A model generated the notes under the pieces. That model was given only the letters and a program-made list of their open reading frames with translations, was not told the DNA's origin and made no database searches. A program made the position numbers and the translations under genes. From contig NZ_AFPJ01000024.1 in NCBI RefSeq assembly GCF_000220505.1, forward strand, positions 93,835 to 157,834: a DNA stretch of 64,000 nt, written 5' to 3'. The DNA is from Microbulbifer agarilyticus S89. Lineage in GTDB: Bacteria > Pseudomonadota > Gammaproteobacteria > Pseudomonadales > Cellvibrionaceae. This document shows positions 36,010 through 44,960 of this stretch, one piece after another. How positions within the stretch are numbered: position 1 is the first letter of the stretch; each line of letters starts with the position of its first letter.

Positions 36010-36839
36010 ACCGCCACCGGCGCGGGGATATGCGGATGGGCCTCGTAGCCCTTCAGCTCAAAGTCCTCAAAACGGAACGCAAACAGGTCCTTCACCTCGG
36101 GGTTCAGCACCATTTGCGGTTTAGGCAGGGGTTGGCGCGACAGCTGCTCCTCGACCTGCTCCATATGGTTGGAATACAGGTGCGCATCGCCAAAAGTGTG
36201 AACAAAGTCACCAGGCTGCAGCCCGCAAACCTGTGCCAGCATCAGAGTGAGCAGGCTGTAGGAGGCGATATTGAACGGCACACCGAGGAAAATATCGGCA
36301 CTGCGCTGGTACAACTGACAGGACAGCTTGCCGTCGGCCACGTAAAACTGGAACAGGGCGTGACACGGAGCCAGCGCCATTTTCCCGGCCGCCGCATTCG
36401 CACTCGGCGACACACCCTCGTCCGGCAAATCAGAAGGGTTCCAGGCGCTGACAATCAGGCGGCGGGAATCCGGCCGGGTCTTCAGCTGTTGCACCAGATC
36501 CTTGATCTGGTCGATATGCCGGCCATCCGCAGTGGGCCAGGAGCGCCACTGGTATCCGTATACCGGGCCCAAATCGCCCTCTTCGGTGGCCCACTCATCC
36601 CAGATACGCACGCCGTTGTCTTGCAGGTAACCGATATTGGTATCGCCCTGCAGGAACCACAGCAGCTCGTGAATAATCGAGCGCAGGTGGCACTTTTTGG
36701 TGGTGACCAGCGGAAAACCTTCCGCCAGGTCAAAGCGCATCTGGTAACCGAAGACACTGCGGGTACCGGTGCCGGTACGGTCACTTTTCAGGGTGCCGTT
36801 GTCGCGCACATGGCGCATCAATTCGAGGTATTGCTTCAT
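36006..36839 (-). CDS. thyA: Thymidylate synthase
   Basis: Methylates dUMP using methylenetetrahydrofolate. The 277-residue protein has [18 protein letters not shown], the active-site Cys in [20 protein letters not shown] near residue 158, [20 protein letters not shown] and the terminal [18 protein letters not shown] motif. It lies between lgt (31 bp upstream) and folA, the order conserved across many gammaproteobacteria. Confidence 0.97.
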   Translation of the reverse strand: MKQYLELMRHVRDNGTLKSDRTGTGTRSVFGYQMRFDLAEGFPLVTTKKCHLRSIIHELLWFLQGDTNIGYLQDNGVRIWDEWATEEGDLGPVYGYQWRSWPTADGRHIDQIKDLVQQLKTRPDSRRLIVSAWNPSDLPDEGVSPSANAAAGKMALAPCHALFQFYVADGKLSCQLYQRSADIFLGVPFNIASYSLLTLMLAQVCGLQPGDFVHTFGDAHLYSNHMEQVEEQLSRQPLPKPQMVLNPEVKDLFAFRFEDFELKGYEAHPHIPAPVAV

Positions 36840-36870
36840 CTATTTGCTAATTGCGTATTCTTGAAATCAG

Positions 36871-37755
36871 TTACTTGGCAGCGCTTCTTTTCAGCTTTGT
36901 GCCGCCCTTACTCTTTGCGCTATCGCCGGATGCCGGGGCGGTAGCGCCCTCGTCCTGACCGCGCCCTTCCGGCAGCGGCTGGGTGCGGTAGCTCCATACC
37001 AGGATGATGATACCGGCCACGATCATCGGCAGGCTCAGCAGCTGGCCGCGCGTCAGCCAGCCGAACATCACCTCGATACCCACATCCGGCTGGCGCACGA
37101 ATTCCACCAGGAAGCGGAAAACACCGTACAGCAGGATAAACAGGCCGCCGACCGCCAGGCGCGGACGCGGTTTGCTGGAATAGATCCACAACACCACAAA
37201 CAACACCAACCCCTCGAGGAAGGCCTGGTACAGCTGTGACGGGTGGCGCACCAACAGTTCCGGGTCGCGGGGGAACACCATCCCCCAGGGGCCGTCGGTT
37301 TCGCGTCCCCACAGTTCCTGACCGATAAAGTTGCCCAGGCGCCCCAGGCCAAGGCCAATGGGCACCAGCGGGGCGACAAAATCGATCAGCGCCGGGAAGG
37401 TGGTGCCGATTTTGCGGGCATAAATGGTGGCCGCCAGCATCACGCCGATCAGGCCCCCATGGAAACTCATCCCCCCTTCCCACACCTTGAACAGGCTGAG
37501 CGGGTGGGCCAACAGCTCGCTGAAGTTGTAGAAGAACATGTATCCGAAGCGGCCACCCACCACCACGCCGATGGCGCAGAACAAAATCAGATCCTCAACC
37601 TCGGACTTGATCACCGGTGACCAAGGCTTCTGCGCCCGGCGCATGGCCAGCCACCACGCCGCGACAAAGCCGGCCAGGTACATCAGGCCATACCAGTGAA
37701 TCTTGAGCGGGCCAATGGCCACCGCAACGGGATCTATCTCGGGGTACGTCAGCAT
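36871..37755 (-). CDS. lgt: Prolipoprotein diacylglyceryl transferase
   Basis: Inner-membrane enzyme that adds diacylglycerol to the lipobox Cys of prolipoproteins. The 294-residue protein has seven hydrophobic segments, starts with PEIDPVAVAIGPLKIHWYGL, has VVGGRFGYMFFYN near residue 80, FHGGLIGVMLA near 103, and the Lgt signature GLGRLGNFIGQELWGRETDG near residue 145. The C-terminal tail is unusually long and basic (SAKSKGGTKLKRSAAK). Confidence 0.96.
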   Translation of the reverse strand: MLTYPEIDPVAVAIGPLKIHWYGLMYLAGFVAAWWLAMRRAQKPWSPVIKSEVEDLILFCAIGVVVGGRFGYMFFYNFSELLAHPLSLFKVWEGGMSFHGGLIGVMLAATIYARKIGTTFPALIDFVAPLVPIGLGLGRLGNFIGQELWGRETDGPWGMVFPRDPELLVRHPSQLYQAFLEGLVLFVVLWIYSSKPRPRLAVGGLFILLYGVFRFLVEFVRQPDVGIEVMFGWLTRGQLLSLPMIVAGIIILVWSYRTQPLPEGRGQDEGATAPASGDSAKSKGGTKLKRSAAK

Positions 37756-37845
37756 GCTGAAACCGCGGTTGTGGAAAGTGGGCGTTATTATGGTTGGAAA
37801 CCCATTGCCAGTAAAAGCCCGGGATTGGCCGGGAGCGGAATTTCC

Positions 37846-38685
37846 ATGTGCCTACTACTGATAGCCTACCGCCAACACCCCCAATTCCCCCTGCTTGTGC
37901 TGGCCAACCGGGATGAGTTCTATGCCCGCGCCACACAAGCCGCAGGCCCCTGGCATGACCAGCCGATTACTGCCGGTCGCGACCTCGAGGCCGGTGGGAC
38001 CTGGCTAGGGGTCGCCCCGAATGGACGCGTCGCTGCGGTCACCAATATGCGTGAGCCCGCAGTACCGGAACCTGACGATGCGCTGTCGCGCGGGGAGATT
38101 CCGGTCAATTTCCTCACCGGTGACCTCACGCCCAGCGCCTTCGCCCAGGGTATACAGGGGCCTCGCTACCGGGGCTTCAATACACTCCTGTTCGATGCCA
38201 GCCTGCTCGACGACGACAGCAACCCGGCACTGGTGTGCGCCGGCAATCGCCATCAGCCGTTTGCCATCACCGCGGGCGTGCACGGCATTTCCAACGGGGC
38301 GCCCGACGCGCCGTGGCCCAAGGTGGTTCACGGCTGTGCGGCCCTGCGCACACTTACCGCGGACCTGCCCTGCGCGCTGGATCAAGACAATTTTGTGACC
38401 CCGGCGCTGGCGCTACTGGCAGACGCGCGCCGCGCGACAGACGCAGAGCTGCCCAGTACCGGGGTCGGCACGGCGCTGGAGAGCGCGCTGTCTTCCATTT
38501 TTGTGCGCATTGCCGACGGCGACGCGCCCACCGGGTCAGCGCTTGCCGCCGGCTACGGTACGCGAGTCAGTTCACTGGTCGCAGTGGATCGGGACGGTGG
38601 CATCCAGTTTTGGGAACAGGGATACGAAAACGGTCAGCGCATCGGCGCACCGCGCTACTTTCGCCTGAGCCCACCCGCCGGCTAA
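37846..38685 (+). CDS. NRDE-family protein (TANGO2-like)
   Basis: A 279-residue protein of the NRDE family, named for the motif in LLVLANRDEFYARATQAAGP near residue 20. Other conserved parts are GGTWLGVAPNGRVAAVTNMR and ISNGAPDAPWPKVVHGCAAL. It has an N-terminal Cys right after Met (MCLLLIAY), typical of Ntn-hydrolase-like proteins that mature at Cys2. ATG 37846 is the natural start; the open frame upstream runs into the lgt promoter. The function is unsettled; the eukaryotic relative TANGO2 is linked to haem and lipid handling. Confidence 0.85.
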   Translation: MCLLLIAYRQHPQFPLLVLANRDEFYARATQAAGPWHDQPITAGRDLEAGGTWLGVAPNGRVAAVTNMREPAVPEPDDALSRGEIPVNFLTGDLTPSAFAQGIQGPRYRGFNTLLFDASLLDDDSNPALVCAGNRHQPFAITAGVHGISNGAPDAPWPKVVHGCAALRTLTADLPCALDQDNFVTPALALLADARRATDAELPSTGVGTALESALSSIFVRIADGDAPTGSALAAGYGTRVSSLVAVDRDGGIQFWEQGYENGQRIGAPRYFRLSPPAG

Positions 38686-38867
38686 GGCCACAATCTGCAT
38701 CCAATAGCTGGCACAAGATCAAATGAATCTAACGCCAAGCAAATCTCACATTTGTTGCCATACTTAAGTGCACAGGCAGGCGGACGTTGAGATACGCGCA
38801 AGTCGTTCTCACGATTCGTCTTAATAAAAGGAAGGTCGCGCGGGATGCTCGGCTAAGGTGCGCTGAC

Positions 38868-38883
38868 GGTGAACATGTTCACC
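38868..38883. promoter_or_regulatory. 16-bp perfect palindrome ahead of L,D-transpeptidase gene
   Basis: GGTGAACATGTTCACC is a perfect palindrome 102 bp upstream of the first L,D-transpeptidase gene. Size and symmetry fit a homodimeric regulator site. I do not recognise the cognate protein. The rest of this 299-bp gap (38686-38984) shows no other clear signal. Confidence 0.45.
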
Positions 38884-38984
38884 GGGTTGTCGAGGAGAGG
38901 CGCGCCGAAGGTTGGGAAGGTATGAACGATCGGGCCCCGGCTTCCGCACTGTAAACCGGCGCCCTGCAGTATCGCTGAGGTACC

Positions 38985-40976
38985 ATGTCATATTTCATTC
39001 CAGAGCGTCGCAAACGCAAATCGGTTCTGCCGCTTATTTTTCTCGGCAGCTTGTGCGTGTTTGCCCTCTATTACGCTTTCACTGCCAATCAGAAAACGGT
39101 GCCGGTGCTACCGGAGAATGCCGTGCGTCCGCATTTGGTGAACTGGCTGGAGCACAACCCGGATGCCTGGCCCGCCCAGGACCCAATCTTCAATCCGATT
39201 GCCGTGCGCCGCATCTACCGCCGCACGGATTATCGCCTGCTGTGGTTTGATAACTACAGCCTCAGCGATACGGCGAATGACCTGCTCAAGCAGCTGACCG
39301 CGTCGAGCTCTGGCAACCCCAGCAGCATGGTGGATTACCGTTACCACCTGGGTTACTTCGACCGCACCCTGCGCGATACCCCGCAGCGGCTGCAAATGGC
39401 GGCGGTGCTCGACGTCTTGCTGACCGACGCCTTTATCTCCTACGCGCAGGACACCCAGCTCGACAAGTTGCGCCCCAAAGCACCCAAGCGCCATCCCGGC
39501 CTGCGCATGCGCAACAAACACATCACCCCGGTGAACCTCACCGAGGGCGGCTTCAAAATGGCCAGCCACAGCAGCGATGCCGCCGACCTGCTCGACGGGC
39601 TGCAGCTTGCCAGCAATAGCTATGGCAACGATTCCGGCCGCCAGTATTTCCGTGGCTACAACCGCGGTAACACGACGGTGAACCGCTCGCGCTACTATAC
39701 CCAGCGCTCGTCCCAGGGCCGTCAGGTTTACAGCAGCGGGTCGCGTTATAGCACCAGTCACAGTGCGCGCTATTCGACCCGGAGCTATCCGCGCGCTCAC
39801 ACCACGAACCGCTCCTATCCGCGGGTGATGCCGCGCTTTCGCAGCCTGGCAGATGAAGGCTCAGGCCTGACACCATCCCATGGCGAAGGCTTGTATGTCG
39901 AAGAAAGCACTCCGTTCGGCAACGATGCTCAGGCCCTGCGTGAGCAACTCGCCCGCTATCGCAATATGGCTGCATCCGGCCGCTGGCGTCCGCTGCCCGC
40001 CGGGCCGGCGATGACTTTGGGTGCCAAGCACGCGAATGTCATTCACCTGCGCAATATGCTGACGGTGTACGGGGACTATTACGGTTTCGGTGACGACATC
40101 AACAGCAAGAAGTTTGACCAGCGCCTGCACAATGCAGTGGTGCGCTTCCAGGTACGCCACGGTCTAAAACCCGATGGCATCGTGGGCAAACAGACCCGCC
40201 AGCGCATGAACATCTCGCCATCCGCCCGCGCGCGTATTATTGAAACCAATATTCGCCGCCGCGAGAAACTGCCGGCCAACCTGGGCAACCGCTTTATTCA
40301 GGTGAACATCCCCGGATACCGCCTGAACTATGTGGAACAGGATCGTATCAAGCTGTCGATGAATGTGGTGGTCGGCAAGAAGGTCCACCAGACTCCGGAA
40401 ATCAACACACGCGTGTCACGGGTGGTCTTCAATCCAACCTGGACGGTACCGCGCAGCATTCTGGTAAGCGAAATCCTGCCCAAAGCCCGCGCCAACCCCC
40501 ATGGCATGGAAAACCTGGGCTACCGCGTGGTCAATGGCAGCGGTGAATACCTGCCGCTGAACTCCCAGAACCTGAAGCGAGCAGCCGCTGGTGGTTTCCT
40601 GATGCGCCAGAAAGGCGGCGAGCAGAATATTCTGGGGCGGATCAAGTTTGAGATCCCCAACTCCGACGAGATCTACCTGCACGATACGCGCGCCAAAAGC
40701 CTGTTCAGCCTCACCGATCGTGACTATAGCCACGGCTGTGTTCGCCTGGAGAAACCCCGCCAGCTGGCCCAGGTGCTGCTGCAGGAAGAACCTGGTGACT
40801 GGAGTCGCTACCGCATCGAGCAGCTGACCACCGGTGACGACACCACCGAGGTGCGCATGAGCAAGAATGTGAAGGTGTACCTGACCTACTGGACTGCATG
40901 GGTCGACGGACAGGGACGCATGCATTTCCGCCCCGACATCTACGGCAAGGACGGTCTCACCGCCAACCAGTTCTGA
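38985..40976 (+). CDS. YcbB-like L,D-transpeptidase with Ser/Tyr/Arg-rich insertion
   Basis: A 663-residue periplasmic enzyme predicted to form 3-3 cross-links in peptidoglycan. A membrane anchor lies at residues 13-31 (SVLPLIFLGSLCVFALYYAF). It has the LdtD-like scaffold, a peptidoglycan-binding domain near 350-405 (RLHNAVVRFQVRHGLKPDGI), and a YkuD catalytic domain ending with YSHGCVRLEK, catalytic Cys585. Between about residues 205 and 290 it carries a low-complexity stretch rich in Ser, Tyr, Arg and Asn that its two paralogues downstream lack. First of three tandem paralogues. Confidence 0.92.
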   Translation: MSYFIPERRKRKSVLPLIFLGSLCVFALYYAFTANQKTVPVLPENAVRPHLVNWLEHNPDAWPAQDPIFNPIAVRRIYRRTDYRLLWFDNYSLSDTANDLLKQLTASSSGNPSSMVDYRYHLGYFDRTLRDTPQRLQMAAVLDVLLTDAFISYAQDTQLDKLRPKAPKRHPGLRMRNKHITPVNLTEGGFKMASHSSDAADLLDGLQLASNSYGNDSGRQYFRGYNRGNTTVNRSRYYTQRSSQGRQVYSSGSRYSTSHSARYSTRSYPRAHTTNRSYPRVMPRFRSLADEGSGLTPSHGEGLYVEESTPFGNDAQALREQLARYRNMAASGRWRPLPAGPAMTLGAKHANVIHLRNMLTVYGDYYGFGDDINSKKFDQRLHNAVVRFQVRHGLKPDGIVGKQTRQRMNISPSARARIIETNIRRREKLPANLGNRFIQVNIPGYRLNYVEQDRIKLSMNVVVGKKVHQTPEINTRVSRVVFNPTWTVPRSILVSEILPKARANPHGMENLGYRVVNGSGEYLPLNSQNLKRAAAGGFLMRQKGGEQNILGRIKFEIPNSDEIYLHDTRAKSLFSLTDRDYSHGCVRLEKPRQLAQVLLQEEPGDWSRYRIEQLTTGDDTTEVRMSKNVKVYLTYWTAWVDGQGRMHFRPDIYGKDGLTANQF

Positions 40977-41108
40977 TACTTCTCTCACTGCTCTTGAAAC
41001 CGCCGGGTGCAGGAAGCACCCGGCCCAATTCAACGCCCTATATTCCTAAACCACCGGACATTCTCAATCCGCATACCCGAATCGTATTTGCCGCCATTCC
41101 GGTCACAA

Positions 41109-41160
41109 ATTACCAATTAATGCACAGCGCTCGCACACCGTGCGCTGTTCGATTGGTAAT
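41109..41160. promoter_or_regulatory. Large two-part hairpin ahead of second transpeptidase gene
   Basis: Arms ATTACCAAT (41109-41117) and ATTGGTAAT (41152-41160) enclose a second stem ACAGCGC/GCGCTGT (41124-41130 with 41142-41148), all perfect pairs, with an 11-base loop. It lies 42 bp before the next start codon, with no T run. It could be a leader RNA fold or operator. A separate 8-bp hairpin (41003-41010 with 41016-41023) just after the first transpeptidase stop may be a weak terminator. Confidence 0.55.
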
Positions 41161-41202
41161 GAGGGGCCGCGCGAGCTGCCCCGGCATAGACAGGGGTCAG
41201 CA

Positions 41203-42570
41203 ATGGGCAACAAGTTGGGATATCCGGTCACGTTCAGTGCGGCAATGCTACTGTCGCTGTCCCTCGATACGACCGCGCTGCAACAGTCAGCACCAGAACC
41301 ACAAACTCTCTCAGACCAGACCGAGCAGCCAGCTCCCGCCGGCCAAAAACACTCTGCCGAGCGCAAGCGCGCCGGAGGCGCCGCGGTTTCCGACCAGAGC
41401 GCCTCTTACAGTCCCTACACCCCTTACGGGCGCCAATATGCGTTGATGCGCGAGGAATTGGCGCGCTACCAGTCCCTGAGCGACACCGGTATCTGGCAGC
41501 CGCTGCCCGCGGGGCAACCGCTGGCGCCCGGAGTGCGCGACGAACGCGTGAAAACACTGCGCAGCCTGCTGATGCAGTATGGCGACTTGCCCCTCTCCAC
41601 CGACATGGCGGCGGCGACCTCGCCCCGCACCTCCGAGACCAGTGCCTCCGAGACCAGTGCCTCCGAGATCAACACCACTGAGACCACCGCCAAAGCCCCG
41701 CCTGCTGCCGATCTCTTCGATCAACAGTTGCGCATGGGCGTTGAACGCTTCCAGCGCCGCCATGGGCTGCGCGCCGATGGCGTCGTCGACAAGCGCACCC
41801 GCGATGCGCTGAATACCCCACCGGAGAAACGCCTGAAGACACTCGAAGCCAACATGACGCGCTGGCAGCAAACCCCCAAAGACCTGGGGCCGCGCTATCT
41901 GGTGGTGAATATTCCCGAATACACCCTGCGCCTGATGGAGAATGAGCAAGAGCAATACCGCATGCGCGTGGTGGTGGGCAAGACCAAGCACCAGACGCCG
42001 CTGTTGAGCACGCGCATGACCCGGGTGGTGTTCAACCCCACCTGGACGGTGCCGCGCAGTATCGCGCTCAAGGAACTGTTACCCAAAGGCGCCGGCACCC
42101 TGACCGCCGGGGGCTACCGTCTCATCAATAATCGCGGCAAGGCCGTGCCCTTCAGCGGCGCCAACCTGCGCGCTTTGCGCCTGGGTGGCGTGGCCCTGCG
42201 CCAGCGGGGTGGCGAGGGCAATGCGCTGGGGCGCTTCAAGTTCATCATCCCCAACCAGCAAGCGATTTTCCTGCATGACACGCAGAAAAAAGAACTCTTC
42301 GGGCGTAGCCAGCGCGCCTTTAGCCACGGCTGTGTGCGCCTGCAAAAGCCGCGGGAGTTGGCGCAGATTGTGCTCGCAAACCAGGGCCGGCCTGGCAAAT
42401 GGGACCAGGAACGACTAGCGCGCTTTACCACCGGCAGCCGCACCCGCTCGGTAGAGCTGGACCAGCCCATCCCGGTCCATATTGTCTACTGGACGGCATG
42501 GGTGGATGAGGAAGGCCTGCTGAATTTTCGCCCGGACGTTTACCAGCTCGATAAGAACACTACCGAATAA
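41203..42570 (+). CDS. YcbB-like L,D-transpeptidase, second paralogue
   Basis: A 455-residue secreted or anchored enzyme with an N-terminal hydrophobic segment (VTFSAAMLLSLSLDTTALQ), a Thr/Ser/Glu repeat (SETSASETSASE) near residue 145, a peptidoglycan-binding domain (GVERFQRRHGLRADGVVDKR) and a YkuD domain with FSHGCVRLQKPREL, catalytic Cys377. ATG 41203 is chosen over an in-frame codon 63 bp upstream, since AGGGGT precedes it and the signal begins here. It lacks part of the scaffold found in E. coli LdtD, making it shorter than the first paralogue. The next paralogue follows after 16 bp. Confidence 0.92.
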   Translation: MGNKLGYPVTFSAAMLLSLSLDTTALQQSAPEPQTLSDQTEQPAPAGQKHSAERKRAGGAAVSDQSASYSPYTPYGRQYALMREELARYQSLSDTGIWQPLPAGQPLAPGVRDERVKTLRSLLMQYGDLPLSTDMAAATSPRTSETSASETSASEINTTETTAKAPPAADLFDQQLRMGVERFQRRHGLRADGVVDKRTRDALNTPPEKRLKTLEANMTRWQQTPKDLGPRYLVVNIPEYTLRLMENEQEQYRMRVVVGKTKHQTPLLSTRMTRVVFNPTWTVPRSIALKELLPKGAGTLTAGGYRLINNRGKAVPFSGANLRALRLGGVALRQRGGEGNALGRFKFIIPNQQAIFLHDTQKKELFGRSQRAFSHGCVRLQKPRELAQIVLANQGRPGKWDQERLARFTTGSRTRSVELDQPIPVHIVYWTAWVDEEGLLNFRPDVYQLDKNTTE

Positions 42571-42586
42571 CCACGGGGGGAGTTAG

Positions 42587-43885
42587 ATGTGCATTAATAA
42601 ACGCCTGACAAATACCAACCCACCCGGTCTCAGCCTGAATGCGCGGCACTCACTGGTGGTGATGGGTTTTTGTGCCCTAATCCCACTGAGCGCACTTGCC
42701 GAAAACGTTACATCGCGCACGCACGGAGCGACCGCCAACACCGATGTTGTCGTATCCAATCCACAACCCCTGGAAGCAAACACCGAGCAGCAAAGCACCC
42801 TGCCACCGGTGGTCGCGGCCGACAGAGCCATCGATTTCGCCTCTGCCGGCAATGCCCTGCGCGAGAAGGCAGTGCGCTACCGCACGCTGGCACAGAACTG
42901 GCAGCCGATCGATGCCGGCACCCCCCTGCGCGCCGGGGACCAGGGGCCAAGAGTGACGCAGCTGCGGGCCATTTTGAAATTGTATGGGGACTATCAGGGC
43001 CCACTCGGGCCGCTCGCACCCGCAACCTCGGCCGACGATCGCTTTGACGCGGGACTGCAGCGTGCAGTGGAGTCCTACCAGCGCCGCCATGGCATCGAAG
43101 TGACCGGCACTGCCAACCGCATTACGCTGGAGGCGCTGTCACGGTCACCGCAGGAGCTGGCAGAAATCCTCGAGATCAATGCGGAGCGCTGGGACAAGCT
43201 CCCCAGCAAGCCCGGCGATCGTTATATCTTCGTCAATGTGCCGGATTACCAGCTGCAACTGATCGACGGACAGCAGGTGGTGCTGTCCATGAAGACCGTG
43301 GTCGGCAAGAGCAGTAAACGCACCCCGGACCTGAATACCCGGGTGGTATCGGTGGTGTTCAACCCCACCTGGACGGTGCCGCGCAGCATCCTGCTGACCG
43401 ACCTGCTGCCCAAGGCGCGGAACTTCCCCGAAGCCATGCACAAACGCGGCTACCGGGTAATCCGCTACGGCACCAACACCACCACCCCCATCAATGAAAA
43501 AAGTCTCGAGAGCGCCGCCCGTGGCAAGGCCACGCTGCGCCAGATCGCCGGCCCCGGTAATACCCTCGGGCGGGTGAAGTTTGTTATCCCCAACAAGCAG
43601 GCCATTTACCTGCACGATACCCAGGCGCAGAGCCTGTTTGAGCAGCGCCATCGCGCCTTCAGCCATGGCTGCATCCGGCTCCAGCAGCCAGAAGAGCTGG
43701 CCTATGCCCTGCTGGGGAAACAGGGGTGGGACAGAACCCGGGTCGCACAGGCGACCACGGGAGACGAATCAGTCACCATCAAGGTGGAAAACCCGCCCAA
43801 ACTCTTTATTACCTATCTCACCGCGTGGGTCGATCATCTGGGCCAGGTGCAGTTCCGGCCCGACATCTATCACCGGGACCGCTAG
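42587..43885 (+). CDS. YcbB-like L,D-transpeptidase, third paralogue
   Basis: A 432-residue enzyme with signal-like segment (LVVMGFCALIPLSALAENV), peptidoglycan-binding repeat (VESYQRRHGIEVTGTANRIT) and YkuD domain: VVFNPTWTVPRSILLTDLLP and FSHGCIRLQQPEELAYALLG with catalytic Cys362. GGGGGAG precedes the ATG. It is co-transcribed with the second paralogue. The shared phrase VVFNPTWTVPRSI in all three shows they arose by duplication, although each has a different N-terminus. Confidence 0.92.
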   Translation: MCINKRLTNTNPPGLSLNARHSLVVMGFCALIPLSALAENVTSRTHGATANTDVVVSNPQPLEANTEQQSTLPPVVAADRAIDFASAGNALREKAVRYRTLAQNWQPIDAGTPLRAGDQGPRVTQLRAILKLYGDYQGPLGPLAPATSADDRFDAGLQRAVESYQRRHGIEVTGTANRITLEALSRSPQELAEILEINAERWDKLPSKPGDRYIFVNVPDYQLQLIDGQQVVLSMKTVVGKSSKRTPDLNTRVVSVVFNPTWTVPRSILLTDLLPKARNFPEAMHKRGYRVIRYGTNTTTPINEKSLESAARGKATLRQIAGPGNTLGRVKFVIPNKQAIYLHDTQAQSLFEQRHRAFSHGCIRLQQPEELAYALLGKQGWDRTRVAQATTGDESVTIKVENPPKLFITYLTAWVDHLGQVQFRPDIYHRDR

Positions 43886-44326
43886 GCTCCTTAATTACCC
43901 CTGAAGCTAGCAGGCCCACTGGCAGCCGCCTGAGCGCCCCGTTTCACACCCCACTACAGGGCGCTTCCCCCTACTCCGCGGCCCTAGCCAGCGTATCCCT
44001 AGCGCCTATCGCAGCACATACCCCCGCAGCCCACCTTTTCAGAACTTTCAGGTCACAGAAAAACAATTTCCCAACGATGACAGCGTTGTCACCAAAAATT
44101 AGGGGATCCGTGATCCCGGCAAAGCAAAAAAAATCCTCAGTGCGTAGCGTGATAGAAAAAAATCGCCAGCCTGTTCTTCGATCAATTCGTCATTAACGCT
44201 GATCGATTTGTAACCAAAGGTTATTTTTTGTACAGTGCATCCATACCGAGTGGCACCGGAAGCTTCTCGAAGACTAGAGGCTTATGAAAGCACAACTCAC
44301 TACGACACCAAAGGCGGTAACAGGGT
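43886..44326. other. Intergenic region ahead of the MepK-like gene
   Basis: 441 bp without a credible gene. The first half is pyrimidine-rich, the second half AT-rich. A possible sigma-70 promoter is TTGTAA (44208-44213) and TACAGT (44231-44236) with 17-bp spacing, so the endopeptidase gene probably has its own promoter rather than reading through from the transpeptidases. Nothing else stands out. Confidence 0.45.
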
Positions 44327-44860
44327 ATGAAAGAACTTTCCAGACGCAGGTTTTTAGCAGTTTCTGCAGCAACTGCGGCGGCGGTTTCAGCCGGCCCCGC
44401 AATGGCAAAAGTGGGTAAGTCGCGCAACCTGAAAATGCGTAACTTGCACACCGGTGAGCGCCTGAACACGGCCTACTGGGCAAATGGCGACTACGACGGT
44501 AGCGGCCTCAAGCAGTTCAACCGACTGCTGCGCGACCACCGCGCCAACGAAGTAACACGAATGGACCCGAAACTGTTCGACATCGTGTACAAGATCAAGG
44601 AAAAGCTGAACTACAACGGTGAGATCGAGATTATCTCCGGATACCGTTCTCCCAAGACCAACGCCAAGCTCCGCGCAGCTGGCCGTGGTGTGGCGCGACG
44701 CAGCTACCACACCCGAGGCATGGCACTGGATATCCGCATGCCGGGTGTCGCCCTGTCTAAAGTGCGCAAAGCGGCGCTGGACCTGAAAGCAGGTGGCGTG
44801 GGTTACTATCCGAAGAGTAACTTCGTACACGTAGACACCGGCCCGGTTCGTCGCTGGTAA
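44327..44860 (+). CDS. MepK/YcbK-like (DUF882) murein endopeptidase, Tat-exported
   Basis: A 177-residue M15-like metallo-endopeptidase. The N-terminus KELSRRRFLAVSAATAAAVS is a twin-arginine signal with cleavage near AMA (residue 27). The metal site is visible: SYHTRGMALDIRMPG near residue 128 and FVHVDTGPVRRW at the C-terminus. E. coli MepK cuts 3-3 cross-links and lies next to ycbB, the same neighbour relationship seen here with three transpeptidases. It ends at a strong terminator. Confidence 0.9.
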   Translation: MKELSRRRFLAVSAATAAAVSAGPAMAKVGKSRNLKMRNLHTGERLNTAYWANGDYDGSGLKQFNRLLRDHRANEVTRMDPKLFDIVYKIKEKLNYNGEIEIISGYRSPKTNAKLRAAGRGVARRSYHTRGMALDIRMPGVALSKVRKAALDLKAGGVGYYPKSNFVHVDTGPVRRW

Positions 44861-44900
44861 GCGACTGACCGCGCCCCACCCCGGACTTAACCGGGAAACA

Positions 44901-44928
44901 AAAAACCCAGGCTTTGCCTGGGTTTTTT
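44901..44928. terminator. Rho-independent terminator after the MepK-like gene
   Basis: A 12-bp stem (44901-44912 with 44916-44927) including AACCCAGGC/GCCTGGGTT around a TTT loop, with A run before and T run after. It may serve the converging imelysin gene too. Confidence 0.93.
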
Positions 44929-44960
44929 GCGTTTGCCGTCGGGAATCGGTTCGCCGGTGC

